From: Stichopus chloronotus
Taxonomy: Eukaryota > Echinodermata > Holothuroidea > Aspidochirotida > Stichopodidae
DNA length: 64,000 nt
Direction: 5' to 3'
NCBI GenBank assembly: GCA_021234535.1
Contig: CM037849.1
Span: 16,508,274 to 16,572,273, forward strand
The notes under the pieces: model-generated
The model's database searches: none
The model's input: the letters and a program-made list of their open reading frames with translations, nothing else
What the model was told of the DNA's origin: nothing
Translations under genes and position numbers: made by a program
In this document: in pieces, positions 23,033 to 35,800 of the stretch
How the letters are laid out: the number at the start of each line of letters is the position of its first letter
Position numbering within the stretch: position 1 is the stretch's first letter

Positions 23033-24565
23033 GCTGCATTGCTGAACTCACACAGTCAAGGACCAGGGAAGAAGAGGACTTAAGGGTAGATGACAAAGGA
23101 CATATATATTCCCTAATCATATTAGCAGAGAAGGGATATCCCTTAAGGAAGGATATACCTCAAAGGAGGAATGTCCTTTCAGGAATATGAAATCAGACAA
23201 ATATTTTCAAAGCTGGAATTGCACTGTGGAGTAGCCTTTTTTCATCAAAGTAGAATATACAGAGTGGTGTTTATCAGGTGAGAGGTACGCCTGTGCAAGA
23301 TGGTGCCATTTTTGTACCTGCTTTTAAGGCATGTCAGAGTTACATATTTGTTGATGATAACATGTAAAAGCAGAAATGACTTAGAAGGATTCTCTATGCA
23401 TGTGTTACCAGATTCTGTCACTCTGTGTGGCATTGTTAATAGCTTAATTTTAAAGGTACCTTTGGTCTTTGCAATGCAATGTTTGAGTTCAACACATCTT
23501 TGTACTGGGGTCGTGGAGGGGAATTAAATGTGAAAGCAATCCTATTTATATATGCATTTGTCCAGCAACTTTGCAATAACAAGAATTGGAACAAATTATT
23601 TATATATTTTTTTTTCTCATTGTTAAGAGTAAAACGTTTCAACTTGTTAGTAAGACTTGTTCAATTTTTTTTGGTTGAATTTGTCCTGGTATATTTTCTC
23701 TGTGCCAAGTAAACTGAGTTGATCACTTTAGAAAGTAGTCAGTCACTTTCTTAACTTTGGCAGGCAGGTCTCTTAGAGTTGAATGCCTCAGTTTACACCA
23801 AACGACCGTATGTACATTGTTGTGAAGGTCACTCGGAAGAGGTTTCCTAGTTGACGCTAGGAAGCCTCCTTCATTGTCACACAGATGCCGTGGAAATTTC
23901 GATGTCGATGTCATTTCAAATCAAAAGAGATGTACGGGAGGCAGGGTGAGGGTGAGAATTGGGGTGAAAGAGGTGATGGTAGCTGTCTTTTCCCTAGTAT
24001 TGGTCACAGTGCCGTGGTTACTGTACTACGCTCTCCTATGTAGTTCGTCCTCTCACGGTATGCTATTTCTTGCTGTGGTCTTTTTTCTCGGGTCAATTTT
24101 AGAACTGCAACGATGAGGGAGACGACTTTGTTTGGGACCGTCAGTGTTATTTAACTTTCTTTACTGGCTTTACTTTGTGTTAATTTATTTATTTATCTTT
24201 TTTTTTTAGTATTCTTTGGATGTTCTGTGAGTCTTAGCTTTGAGTTCCGTTATGTTGCACACTTTTGGTGTATGGTTTGAACATGAACTGTGCCCTAAAT
24301 TCAGGATCACCAGTCAAGTGGCTTCATGATAGCATAACAATATTCAGTCATCACAATAATCCTATACATGGACTGACGGTATTATAAAGAAAACAACTTA
24401 TTTATTTCATCATTAGGCTGCGACTGCCATTTAGTCATTCTTTGGCTCGACATAACAGTTTTGTAAGATAAGTTTCTCATTCTTTTTTTTTGTACTTTTT
24501 TTGAAACTTTCATTTCCCCTTTCCTTGTAACAAGTCCAGGATCGAAAGACAAGCCAATCTTGGAA

Positions 24566-24643
24566 GGTGGATGGGGGTGGATGGGGGTGGATGGGGGTGG
24601 ATGGGGTGGATGGGGGTGGATGGGGGTGGATGGGGTGGATGGG
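24566..24643 (+). repeat. G-rich minisatellite (GGATGGGGGT)n
   Basis: Seven or eight copies of a 9-10 base unit GGTGGATGGG(GG). Runs of four or five G every 4-6 bases on the + strand meet the pattern for G-quadruplex formation. It lies 1.7 kb beyond the peroxidasin stop. Confidence 0.85.
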
Positions 24644-25834
24644 AGGTCAGTATAGGAGAAAGGAAACTTTACCTTCATCGTATTTGCCCAATCTACTTGA
24701 TAGTAAATCCAGTTAAGACTCTGATGAATGATAAATTCATCCTTCCAAAAATAGATGGAGTGTAACAGCTTCGATTCACATGTTAGCCAAAGCAAATGCC
24801 TCTTACAAACCACTTAATGAAATTACAAAAGTATTCTAGCGACAGCAGTTTCGTGACAATTGTGAAGTGTGTGATGACAGCTCTGTATGTGGTTGGTTCC
24901 TCGTGATTTTTGTCGAAGGTTCGGCCAATTATTGGCTCAGTAGAGTCTGGTTATCAGGAATTCACTGGCGTCAACCGACCCGTTGTTTCAGGTAACTAGT
25001 TCAGTGTGAAATGAGGCTTGCTAATCCACCGGCAGGAGTTGAGCATATGATGCGCATACAGGCAAGATTATTTCATCAGCCCCTGCTGAAAGGAACATTC
25101 CATGCTTTCCCTATTTGTGGTGGAAGAAATGTGCAAAATGTGTAGTCACTCATGGTGTAACCAAGGATGTATACTCAAGAAGGATTTTAATGATAAAACA
25201 GGCTTAATTTTAGGATTAAGTTTTGCTGTGAAAGAGTTTGATACCCCAGTCCCATTTCCCAAGTGGACACTTTCTTTCTTTGAGGAAAGATAATCAGAGT
25301 GTGAAAACATATTTGTGGAAACTCGGATTGAAAAATCATGGAGTATATGCTCATGGAAATCAATTTACATGGAAGAAAATTAAAAAAGAAAAAAATCACG
25401 TATCAGTTCAGGGAGATACTTCATGTAGGCCTACCCCAATCCAAGTGAATAGGACATAAGAAGAGATGGACAGGCTGAATAGCCCCGACTGATTTGGAGA
25501 GGTAAAAAAAAAAAAAACACTGAAGAGCCTCTACTGAAGAGAATCAGCAGGTGTCTATTTGAGTCAGTTTGAGATTTGCTTACAAGAAGTATATACCTCA
25601 ATTCTACTGTAAGAGAAAAGAATTAAAGTTTTGTTCATGTGATGAATAGTAAGGCAAAACAGATCATCAATACCAAAGAACCACACAGGGTGTAGGCTCA
25701 TGAAAGTGAAAACTGTGCACAGATTATTTCAATGGACTACAGCATGAAGGGTCAAGTTTATTTTGTTGTTGTTGTTTTACAGGCACTTTACTTTTCTTAA
25801 CTGCTGTTTGACAGTGCCTGGAGCATGTTGGATT

Positions 25835-26610
25835 GCACTTTGTTACATTATGTAGTGCATTTAAAACGTTCCTTTGCACTTTGTGATGTTACTTTATAGT
25901 GCATCTAACATGTAGTCCATGTAACATGTTCGCATGATTGGCCTTTGTTATGTTATATAATTCATGTAGTCTGGTTGCATGTTGTTATGAGGTGCATTTA
26001 ACATGTTAATTTGTGATGGTAGTGCGTTTAAGATGTCGGGTTATACTCCATGGAACACATTGAATTCCAGTGTTCCCACAAATGCATCAACCATGTCCCG
26101 AAAAATAGTCTCAAAATTTTTCAGAATCCTGATATTTTTTTCTCACAATGAAGATGACCTATAAATTGATAATGTACCCAGAATGAGAAAGAGCTATTTC
26201 CTGAAGGTTTTCCTCAAATTGTTACTGTTTCCTAAACTTCACCTTTTTGGGGGGAAATCTCCTCGAAAGAGGAATTGCTGTTGAGTTCTCAAATTGCTTT
26301 GTAGTGCATTTAACATTTTGGTTTGTGCTATGGTATGTTACATAGTGCATGGAACACATTAAAGTGTGCTATATTTTCAATGTTATACAGTGTATGGGAT
26401 GTGCCAGGATGTACTGTCTGATGCTGGATGGTGAATTTGACCCACAATTGGTTGGTTAGTACCTGGAAATGTCATATAGTAGTACAAGGAAGAAGTTTTG
26501 TTGTGTCATGTAATATAGTGCATGTAAGATGTTTGGTTCTGCTGAAAGTGTTTTACAGTTCACACCTGAGACTTGGTTGTGTCTGAGGTGTTATGTAGTG
26601 AGTGGAACAT
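25835..26610 (+). repeat. Diverged repeat field (TAGTGCATTTAACATGTT family)
   Basis: At least eight copies of a motif like TAGTGCATTTAACATGTT or TAGTGCATGGAACACATT, at 40-65-base spacing with gaps (for example near 25853, 25897, 25999, 26302, 26355 and 26513). Confidence 0.6.
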
Positions 26611-28933
26611 AATGTTTTTTGGTGATATTGTGTGTACTTTTATCACATCAGAATCATGTTCATCAAGTTCTCAATCTACCTTTGGACCTTTGAAGTGTTG
26701 ACATTCGAGAATTATGGTGAAGCTTACAAAATGGGTCCAAAATTTAAGGCTGCGATGAATAAACTTTACCAATTTTCATGGTCATTTTTTTTTTTTCACA
26801 GTCCTGATAGATTATGGTTTGTGTGCAAGAAAGTAACAGATATTTCAAGTCATGGTGGCATAACAAGATTAACTTCCATGAATCCATCACAGTGTGAGCT
26901 ATAAAGTTGCCTCTCTGGTAATTATAATAAATCAGTATTTATATAAAGCTGATATCCTAGACACTGCAAGAGTGCTTTGACAATATGTCATTTGTCTCTT
27001 AAAGACTCAGGCGTAGATTTCTGCAAATCTGGCAGCGCTGTTGCTGTGCATCAACAAGCGATTTACTCTCCGTCGAAGAGGGAAATCGTTGTTCCTTCAT
27101 TGGTTTCACGTTTTCTCTCAGACATACTGCATTGGTTGTGTGGTTGGAGCAGATACATCTTGTAGTTCTTGCTGTTATTCACTGCCCTTTCCTTGATTAA
27201 GATGTTGTATGGTGGCATTATTGAAAACTCACACAAGGGCTCCTGCCTGCTGGCAGATCTTGGAATATTTTACTTATCTGTATGGCATTTCATTTCCTGT
27301 CGTATCTTTGTCTAGTGCATAGTAAGGTGCTAAAGAAACCAAAGTTTACCTATTTAACAAGAAAAAAAAGAAGAAAAAAAAAAACGAAGGTAAGAATGAG
27401 TTCATTTTTACGCATGTAAGGAGGACAGTCTTACAAAACTACTTTCGTGTTCATTGGCAAGATGTAAGGTTTTTGTTTATTTTTATTTGTTTTTACTATG
27501 ATATGCTGCAGAATTGGTTTGTATTTAAGAGATATTTTCATACTCTTTTTTTAGTAGTTTAGGTCTCGTTGTGAATATTAGTGTAAATTACCCTGTCCAT
27601 GAAACAGTCACAAAGTGTCCTTAAAAAAATGATATGCAGTTTTCAAATATGCAAGCATACTCATACATTATGCATAAAAAATATCAGGATGAATTTTGGC
27701 TGAAATGAATTTTTAATATCTCCTTTTTACCCTTCATTGTAATATTAAGAGGCCAGTTTTAGGTTGTTTGACAAATTTTCTTTTAATTCTCATTGAAAGA
27801 ACAAATCATTTAAGGTAATACAAAACAGTACACAGTGCATGCATGTGTTATGTGTTTATTTTCAAATCACAATTTGTGGGAGATGTGAGGGAAAATATGA
27901 GGAATCTTTTCAAGATAAGGGTCCAGCTAAGGTCCAAAGGGGGCTGTTTTAGCAGCCTTAAAAAGTTTCTGTTTGTTCAGCTTTTTCTCAGAGACACTTG
28001 TTTTCTTACAAAGATCTTTTAAAGTTTCAGATCACATGCAATCCTATTGTGGTTATCAATTCTTTTTTTCTTTGGGGCTAACTTATGACATTTTTGCATC
28101 CCACGTTACATCAATATAAACTTCTTGTGTTAGTCTCTGGTTCTGATGTTACACTTCCATTAAAATTGTCAAAGATTTTTACAATATTGCATTATAACAA
28201 CTGTAACCATCAGAAAGTTGGAAATTTGGCAAATTAGAACCAAAACAACATACGCTTGGCACCCATATGAAACTAGTCACATGTGAGCCTGGATAGAGAT
28301 GGTTAGGGCTAGTAAAGTTAGGGAAGGACTTCTCACTTAACACAGCTGTGCTGTGATAAGACCAAGACGTGATGGATTCGTGACAAATATTTGCTGAAGT
28401 CAAGAAAGTCAAGTGATGGGATTTTCATAAAGAAATCTCTGTGATGTGTACTTTGAAGAGACCGTACTGCACTTACTCAAACTTGTTAACTCCACTAGTG
28501 AGTCACCCACTGGTTTGAAATGCTTAACAAGAAGCATCAAATAGGAATTGCTATTCAAGCTGCAAACATTTTCATCCCAGTTCATGGATCTTATGTTCCC
28601 TCAGCAACTGAATATTGCTAGAACTTCAAACTGAGTGTGTTGGTAGTCCATTAAAAGAGAATGATCCCTACCATTTTTCATGGAGATCAAAAATCATGTA
28701 CGGCCACTTCTAGAGGTTGAAGTATGAAAACCAATTAAGGAACCAAATCTCTGCCACTGAATGTAGCTGGATCTTTAAGCTGTGTAACATCGGCGGACCT
28801 TGAACAGCAGATGAGCTCGTGTTTTCTTAGGGAGTTCAAAGGTCATTTTGAAGTCAGTCGAGATTATCCCTTTTGTAAACTTGTACACATGGTATCCCAC
28901 AAAGAGTAAGGTGTTTGAACTTAAAAATTGGTA

Positions 28934-28939
28934 TTTATT
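28934..28939 (-). terminator. Possible poly(A) signal AATAAA for CCDC178
   Basis: AATAAA on the minus strand about 640 nt after the CCDC178 stop, the first exact hexamer I found in that direction. Confidence 0.35.
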
Positions 28940-29574
28940 GTCCTTTGTGTTCTATGAATATTGACAAGGAATCTCAAAGTCATTCAACTTCTTGTTTCTC
29001 AGATGCACTTTAGTTGAGAAACATTCAGCCAACAGTAATTCAACCAGCACTTGTGAAATTGTGTTATCAGTGGAGAGAACAAACTCAGTTTGGCTTATCA
29101 ATGCTCGTCAGTCATCACCTGTGGGTTGTTTGTTTTGTCTACCATTTCCAAATGGTCTTTCTGTTACTGGTTTCATTCATGTTATAAACAGCATACAATA
29201 ACAGAAATAAATTTTGGTCCTTCCACATGTATTAACATTTTGACCATGTGCAGGTCAACTAAAACAAATTGAATCCATGAAAATAAAATTTAGAAACCGG
29301 AAGAACTATACAAATACTAAAATGCTATTAGAAATATTTTAAATATGAATTTCATTTCTATATGAAATGTAAATCTTTCAAGGTGTTTTGCCTTCAAGGT
29401 GGTGCATAACGGTTCAATTCACAAATTAAGGTGTATTTACTTCAATACATGTATCACAACTAAGCTTAAGGCACAACTGGCTTAAATAAAACTGATGGAA
29501 TTATTTCATGGGTAGCAGATTGATCCCGTGGGGAACAAGATGAAGCCAAGTCCATCCTCGGTGTTTCCGTGGAC

Positions 29575-29898
29575 TCAGTTCCAAACCTCTTGTGGAGGTA
29601 TGGTTGGGATCAACTCTTCTCTGGTATCACTTGACAGAGTCGCTGCACCATCTTCTTTGTTCAGAGCAGTGTCGGCAGCGGCGATGACCATCTTCATCGC
29701 GGTGCCATCCACTTGGTCTGAGAGGAACTGACTGATGGTCTCGATAGCTTGGTCCATCTCCTTCTGCAACGACAGAATCCTGTCGGCATTCTCCTGGGAG
29801 CTCTCCTCAAACCCAGCCAGTTGGCCCTTATGGTAGAGGCCTCGTAGCGTGAAGTACCGAGCCAGAGCGTCGTGAAGTCGAACTTGCAGACTGTTCAA
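29575..29898 (-). CDS. CCDC178: CCDC178 terminal exon with stop
   Basis: Phase 0 acceptor (gcatctccag). It reads LNSLQVRLHDALARYF, then QENADRILSLQKEMDQ and SQFLSDQVDGT, the most recognisable C-terminal block of CCDC178. A tail of about 40 residues rich in Ala, Thr and Glu follows, ending EVWN at TGA (29575-29577). That tail is longer than in the vertebrate protein as I recall it. Confidence 0.92.
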   Translation of the reverse strand: MNSLQVRLHDALARYFTLRGLYHKGQLAGFEESSQENADRILSLQKEMDQAIETISQFLSDQVDGTAMKMVIAAADTALNKEDGAATLSSDTREELIPTIPPQEVWN

Positions 29899-32800
29899 CT
29901 GGAGATGCGAAGATGGGAAAAAGTTTGAGCAACTGTCTACTTGATACATAACATAACACACAGTAATATTGTCACAGTTGGTGGCCACTTAATACAACTC
30001 CTGTAAAATGTCATCTATTCTGAACCATTAATTTCAAACTTTTCACAGCACATACCTTTCAAGGAGGAGCCAATTTGGAACTTCAGAACCTGAATGTTGC
30101 TATAAAATCTGAGCAGAGGTCTGTGCTCTTTATCAATTCTGCAAACTGTAGTTGACATTGTTTATGTCATACTCTAAATGTATCACCTGACTTTTGTCCT
30201 GATTGGATGTAGCTAGCCACACAAAACAATTACACAAGGTTTCATTTAATTTAGTAAGAAAGGATCAGAAAAGGCTATGTCCTCATAAAACCAGAATGCA
30301 GAAATGCATTGTGGTTTCGATGATCTATTTAAGAAATTTTTTTTTTCTGAATCTGATATAATGGCATTAGTATTTGTCACATTTTCACAATTTGACCCCT
30401 GTTGACCCCAAATGACCCTTTGACCTTCACAAAAAACGATAGGGTTCCTCTACTCAACATGGTACAACTACATACAAAACATGAGATCTCTACAAGCTTC
30501 CTTTCTTGAGATATCATGTTTTCAAGATTTTCACAACTTGACCCCTGATGACCCCAAATGACCTTTGACCCCTACCATAAACAACAGGATTCTTCATCTC
30601 AATATAGTACACCTACCTACTAAATATGAGATCACTACAAGCTTCCTTTCTTGAGATATCATGTTTTCAAGGTTTTCACAATTTGACCTCTGTTGACCCC
30701 AAATGACCTTTGACCTTCACCAAAAACGATAGGATTCTTCTTCTCAATATGGTACACCTACACACTAAATATGAGATCTGTCCAAGCTTCCTTTCTTGAG
30801 GTATCATGTTTACAAGGTTTTCACATTTTCACCCCTGTTGACCCCAAATGACCTTTGACCTCCACCAAAAACAACAGGGTTTTTCTTCCTAACGTGGTAC
30901 ACCTACATACTTAATATCAGATTTGTCCAAGCTCCCCTTCTTGAGATATCGTGTTTACAAGGTTTTCACCATTTGATCCCTGTTGACCCCAAATGACCTT
31001 TGACCTCCACCAAAAACAATATGGTTCCTATACTTCACATTGTACAACTACCTACAAAACATCAGATCTCTACAAGCTTCCTTTCTTAAGATATCATGTT
31101 TTCAAGGTTTTCACATTTTGACCCCTGTTGACCCCAAATGACCTTTGACCTCCACCAAAAACAATAGGGTTCTTCTTCTCAATATGGTATACCTACATAC
31201 CAAATATGAAATCTGTCCAAGTTTCCCTTCTTGAGATATCATGTTTACAAGGTAGGGCGTCACGGACATACACACACACATACACACACCCTCACATGCA
31301 TACATACACACATACATACACACATGCATGATTACAAAGGTTACAATTATCATCAAAACCAAAAAAGGACCCTGAAACTGCTGACAACCCCAAACCCTGA
31401 AACCAAGAAGCTCAGTCTCCCACATTGCCACCAATACCTGTCAAATACATTCATAAAGGCATTAACACTGTAAGAGACCACAATGGAACTAGGCAGATCA
31501 TTTCATTCATCTACAACCCTCTGGGAGAGCTACTTTCTAACATCCAACCTGCAGTGCTTCTTTTGAAGCTTAAATCTGTGACTAAAAGAATGCCTTGAAT
31601 TATAGACCACTGAAAAAAACTTACTGAAGACTAAATTATCAACACCTTGAACAATTTTAAACACTTGAAGCAGATCACCCTGAAGGACATCTAAGCTCAA
31701 GGGATGTGACATTAAGTATTTTTAATGTGTGATCATAACCGACACTTAACTGTATCCTAAATTATTTCCAAAATATGTGTGTCCTTTGACAAATGAGGGT
31801 TCCAAGCTTGCACGGCACACTTCCAACATGGAGTCTAACCACCTGCTTGTAAAGCCTTACCACAATTATCCTGTATGAACAAATTTGAAACTTTCTCTAA
31901 CCATATCTAGAACCTTGGTTCCATTTCCCAGTAGCTCCTACACATTGTCTAGAGGGTTTAACCAAAGAATCTGTAAACATGACAAGATCTTTTTGAGCTT
32001 GAACCTTTTGGATATCAATACCACTGAGACTATACATAACTAATCTTTGAATTCCCAAGACCAACATGTGTTACTTTACATTTGTCCAGTTGGCGACCAC
32101 TTGCGGATCTTCAGACCACTTAAACATCTTACGAAGATCACTTTCAACATATTTGGCATAATGCTCAGAAAAAAAGAAAACAGTTTATTTTTGTATCATC
32201 AAGGTTCTGATACCTTAAAGAAAATTAGATTTCCTGACTTTTCAATGACTATTTTCCATGAAATTTACATGACCATTTCCTGACCAAATCACTAATAAAC
32301 CTATCATCTATTATATGCAATTTGATCAATTAAAGTTGCAATGATCAGAAGTATTTTTTTTTTCTAATTTGTCAAAACTAAGCTGTTCTAAACTTGGCGA
32401 CTGTTCCATGACTTCTGTCAATTTTACATTTCATGACATGAAGAGTAGTAAAAATCAGAACTGCATGACTTTCCCAGGCTGTGGAGACCCTGAATACAGG
32501 TCCAAGGTTCATCTGGAGTCACTGGCTGAGGACAGAGGTGGGCAACCTACGGCCAGCCTGGGAGATGTCGCTCGAAGTATTTCCAAACAATCAATGGCGA
32601 GCATTTCATTGAATGCAGTCAGGCAGGCCTACTTTCCTCATTAATTAACAATATCATACTGAGAATATGCTTTTTGGAATAAAGGTAATGAGGATTTATA
32701 TCGCCTGGAAGTCCTCAGAGTTAAAGGTTTGAAATCAACAGCACGTCTTCGGTTGAGTATGGCCCTGTCAATGTGTCATTCCTCATATCTAGCCTGTTCA

Positions 32801-35800
32801 AGCAAGGAGATTGACCACTCCTGGCTTGGGGTGAATTGTGGCAGGTAGTTTTTAGACTAGTGAGTGGTTTGTGATGGATATATTGACAGAAGACAACAAA
32901 CACTAACAGAAGGAAACATAGGCACAAACCTATCTGTAAGGGCTGAGATTATGCTGTGTGGCTTTAGCTCAGGATTCAACTTTGAATGCCTTTAAAGTAT
33001 GAGGATTTAACAATAGGTGTTGAACAATAGAAGTAATCAGCATATATTGAAGAGAGACTTGGCATAATCCAATCAAACCAGTCAATTGTCCTGCCACTGC
33101 TAAAACCACAAAAAGATTCTAAGACCTACGCACTCCTAGTAACCAATGAAGAGGTGTAAAGAAACCATAGCAACCAGATCTGAAGCTACCAATGAATAAG
33201 CTGATAGTCATTGTGCAGTCAGTAGCAACACAAAAGACAAATATGCTAATGATGTCACAAGTTGTAGGGTTAAGTGAAGCAATCTGACTTGTTCCTTCTT
33301 GCAGAGAAGTGATTCTTTTCTATCTTTTTCCTAACACTCCTGGGTTAGTACTTCTACATTGTAAGCCTATATATAGAGCACTATGACTATAGAGTGATGT
33401 AGCACCTGTTATGTTAGAACTGACACTTACAAAAGGTTTGGTATGTTTTTTAGGGTCTGGTGGCTTAAGTCATCTTGAGTAAACAGTGCTGCTAGTTGAC
33501 TGCTACTTCAATGGTATAGTGGCTCAACAAGGGGCAAGAAAACACTGCTACACTAAGACATGTTCAGTTAATTCACACTGACTGAGAACGGCCTTGCCAA
33601 GTGACCATATGGGCCAGCATATTTCTGTACATTGTCACATTTTCAGAAGCATGTTTTTCCTCAGTTTACAATTCGTGTATGATACAGACTATTATAAACA
33701 ATTACGATGACAAAGACAGAAAAATAAATTGCATGGTCGAGGAAGGACGAAAGGGGCAGATAATTCACCAACGTTGTTTAGTTTGTTGCTTGCGACGCAT
33801 CGAGCAGATGGGAGAACACCTGATAGAGAATTGAGGACTTGTTCCAGACATAATTAAATTTGCATGAAAACTACAGAAAGGGAAAGTTACTGATATCAAA
33901 ATCCAAACTTTGGGTAACCATACCCAATGTAGTTTGATGTCACATTACACCTGGACAGAAAGAGGTATCATACAGGTGATTATGATGTCAAGATTAGAAA
34001 CTATGATAGGTGAGAGTGCACTATAAACAGAAGTCAGCCAGAGTTACAAACCAACTATTCTTTGAGCCATAGGCTCTTATAATTCAACAACACAGTGTTA
34101 CAACATTAAAGTTAAGAAAGAAAAAAACACTGAAAATAGTTACATTTTGAACAAGGATTTCATAGGACCATAAGTAATTGTTAGCTCAACCAACGGAGTG
34201 TGGGTAGAGCTTATGTGGTACTGTAGGGGGGAGAAAATGTCTGTCTCTCTGTTCAAAAGCCTACTTCTTCTGCAGTTACTGGTGGATTTTTCTGAAATTT
34301 GCAGTGAAGGTGCCACATTGGGATGGCAATACAAGTTGTTCCTAACTATATCATAGGACAAAGGGAAGTCATAATTTTTGGCTATTTTGATCATTTTTCC
34401 TTGTGCTTTAGATCCTTTGAAGTCTCACTCCCTTGATTTGAGTGGTTATATTATGTGGTAGTGACTTGAAGTGAGCTTTATCTGCAGGGGCATGCTCACC
34501 ACCCTTAAATGACTAGTCTCAAGCTAAAGCTTGTGTAAGACAGTTTTCAGTTACTTTGTTTTGACTGTTATTCTTGGGCATTACTTGTACTCCCTGTAGT
34601 ATTCAGTGTCCACTGTGTACACAACTAATGTACCATGATGGCAAAGTTCCCTGACAGCTAATTTTAGAATCTATTACATAGCCCCCCTTGCTGGTTGTGT
34701 GGACATTGCATACAGAGGGGTTATTGTTCTTCACCAGTTGTTTCCCTGGTCTAGCTGGAATGGTTATCAGAGAATGTTAGGGAGTTGAGGTTTGGTCTTG
34801 GCTTGGTCAAGGCCCTGCACCAGTGGCATAACCAGACTTTTTATTTAAGGGGGGGGGGGGGGGGGGGGAGACAAGTGATTATGGCACTTTCTAAGTGTAG
34901 TGTAGCATATACCACTAAAATTTTTGCCAAAAGTTCCTCTCATAGTGCAGGAATTGGCAGTTCCCAACCTTCCAGACCTTGTGAATTGTGGCCAAATATT
35001 CTTCATTTTTGACAAACCACATTTAGAAATTTACACTTCCAAAAGGTCAGTCTCTGCAAGGGTTCTGAGTGAAAGCCACAAAAAAAAATTGTTGATTAAT
35101 TTTTGATAACATCAACAGTGCTAGTTTAGTTCAGTTTAAATTAATGTATTCAGGCACTTACAGGGGGGTTCATTAAGTAGAGATGCAACATTCTTATTTG
35201 TCAACAAAAGCCTACATATTTCATCATACTAGACTCTTTTCTTTCCATTAATTTGTTTGTTACGGAATCAATATTAGACTCCACAGGACTTAGCAGCATT
35301 TACTTAAAGGGACTCATTGAGTTGACATCAATAAAGTTTGTGGTGGTTTTGAAGGATATAAACACATTACAATACTTACAATTAGCATAAGTAGTCAAGT
35401 TTCACATCCAATAGTTATGAAAACTGTCAAAATTTTCAAATTTTTGACTGTTAGTTGCACTGGTTGTGTGTGTGTGAATGTAGTACTAGTGTGGAAAGTG
35501 TCTGGTCACGAATTTTCATAAACCAAATTAAATCATTAATTACTTACTCATTAATGTTCCATTGAAACATTGGGATCTTCTTAGTTTGACCATTTGTCAC
35601 TTGTATGTGAAGGAAACTTCATGGGTGTAGATAAATTTAGTGAATTTCAGGAAACAACTCAATGAGCCTCTTTAAAAAATGCATGGTGTGGTTTTCATCC
35701 AATATTTTTTTTTACTCACCAATTTCATTGGGGGTAGTGGGAGGGGACAATCAGACATTTGACAGCCCCCTCTGGTTATGCCACTGCCCTGCACAAACTG

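Larger units (their letters stand above)
22819..29574. other. Intergenic region between convergent genes
   Basis: No protein gene is supportable. The left part should be the peroxidasin 3' UTR and the right part the CCDC178 3' UTR. It holds a G-rich minisatellite (24566-24643) and a GTGCATTTAACATG repeat field (25835-26610). Short open frames here have no domain features and sit in AT-rich DNA. Confidence 0.65.
34821..35786. mobile_element. Complete 966-bp non-autonomous hAT-type element
   Basis: Perfect 16-bp terminal inverted repeats CAGTGGCATAACCAGA (34821-34836) and TCTGGTTATGCCACTG (35771-35786) are flanked by identical 8-bp target duplications CCCTGCAC (34813-34820 and 35787-35794). 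Eight-base duplications and CAG...CTG ends are the hallmark of hAT transposons. No transposase frame lies inside. A second element (35304-35675) is nested in it, and a 20-base G run sits near the left end. Confidence 0.92.
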
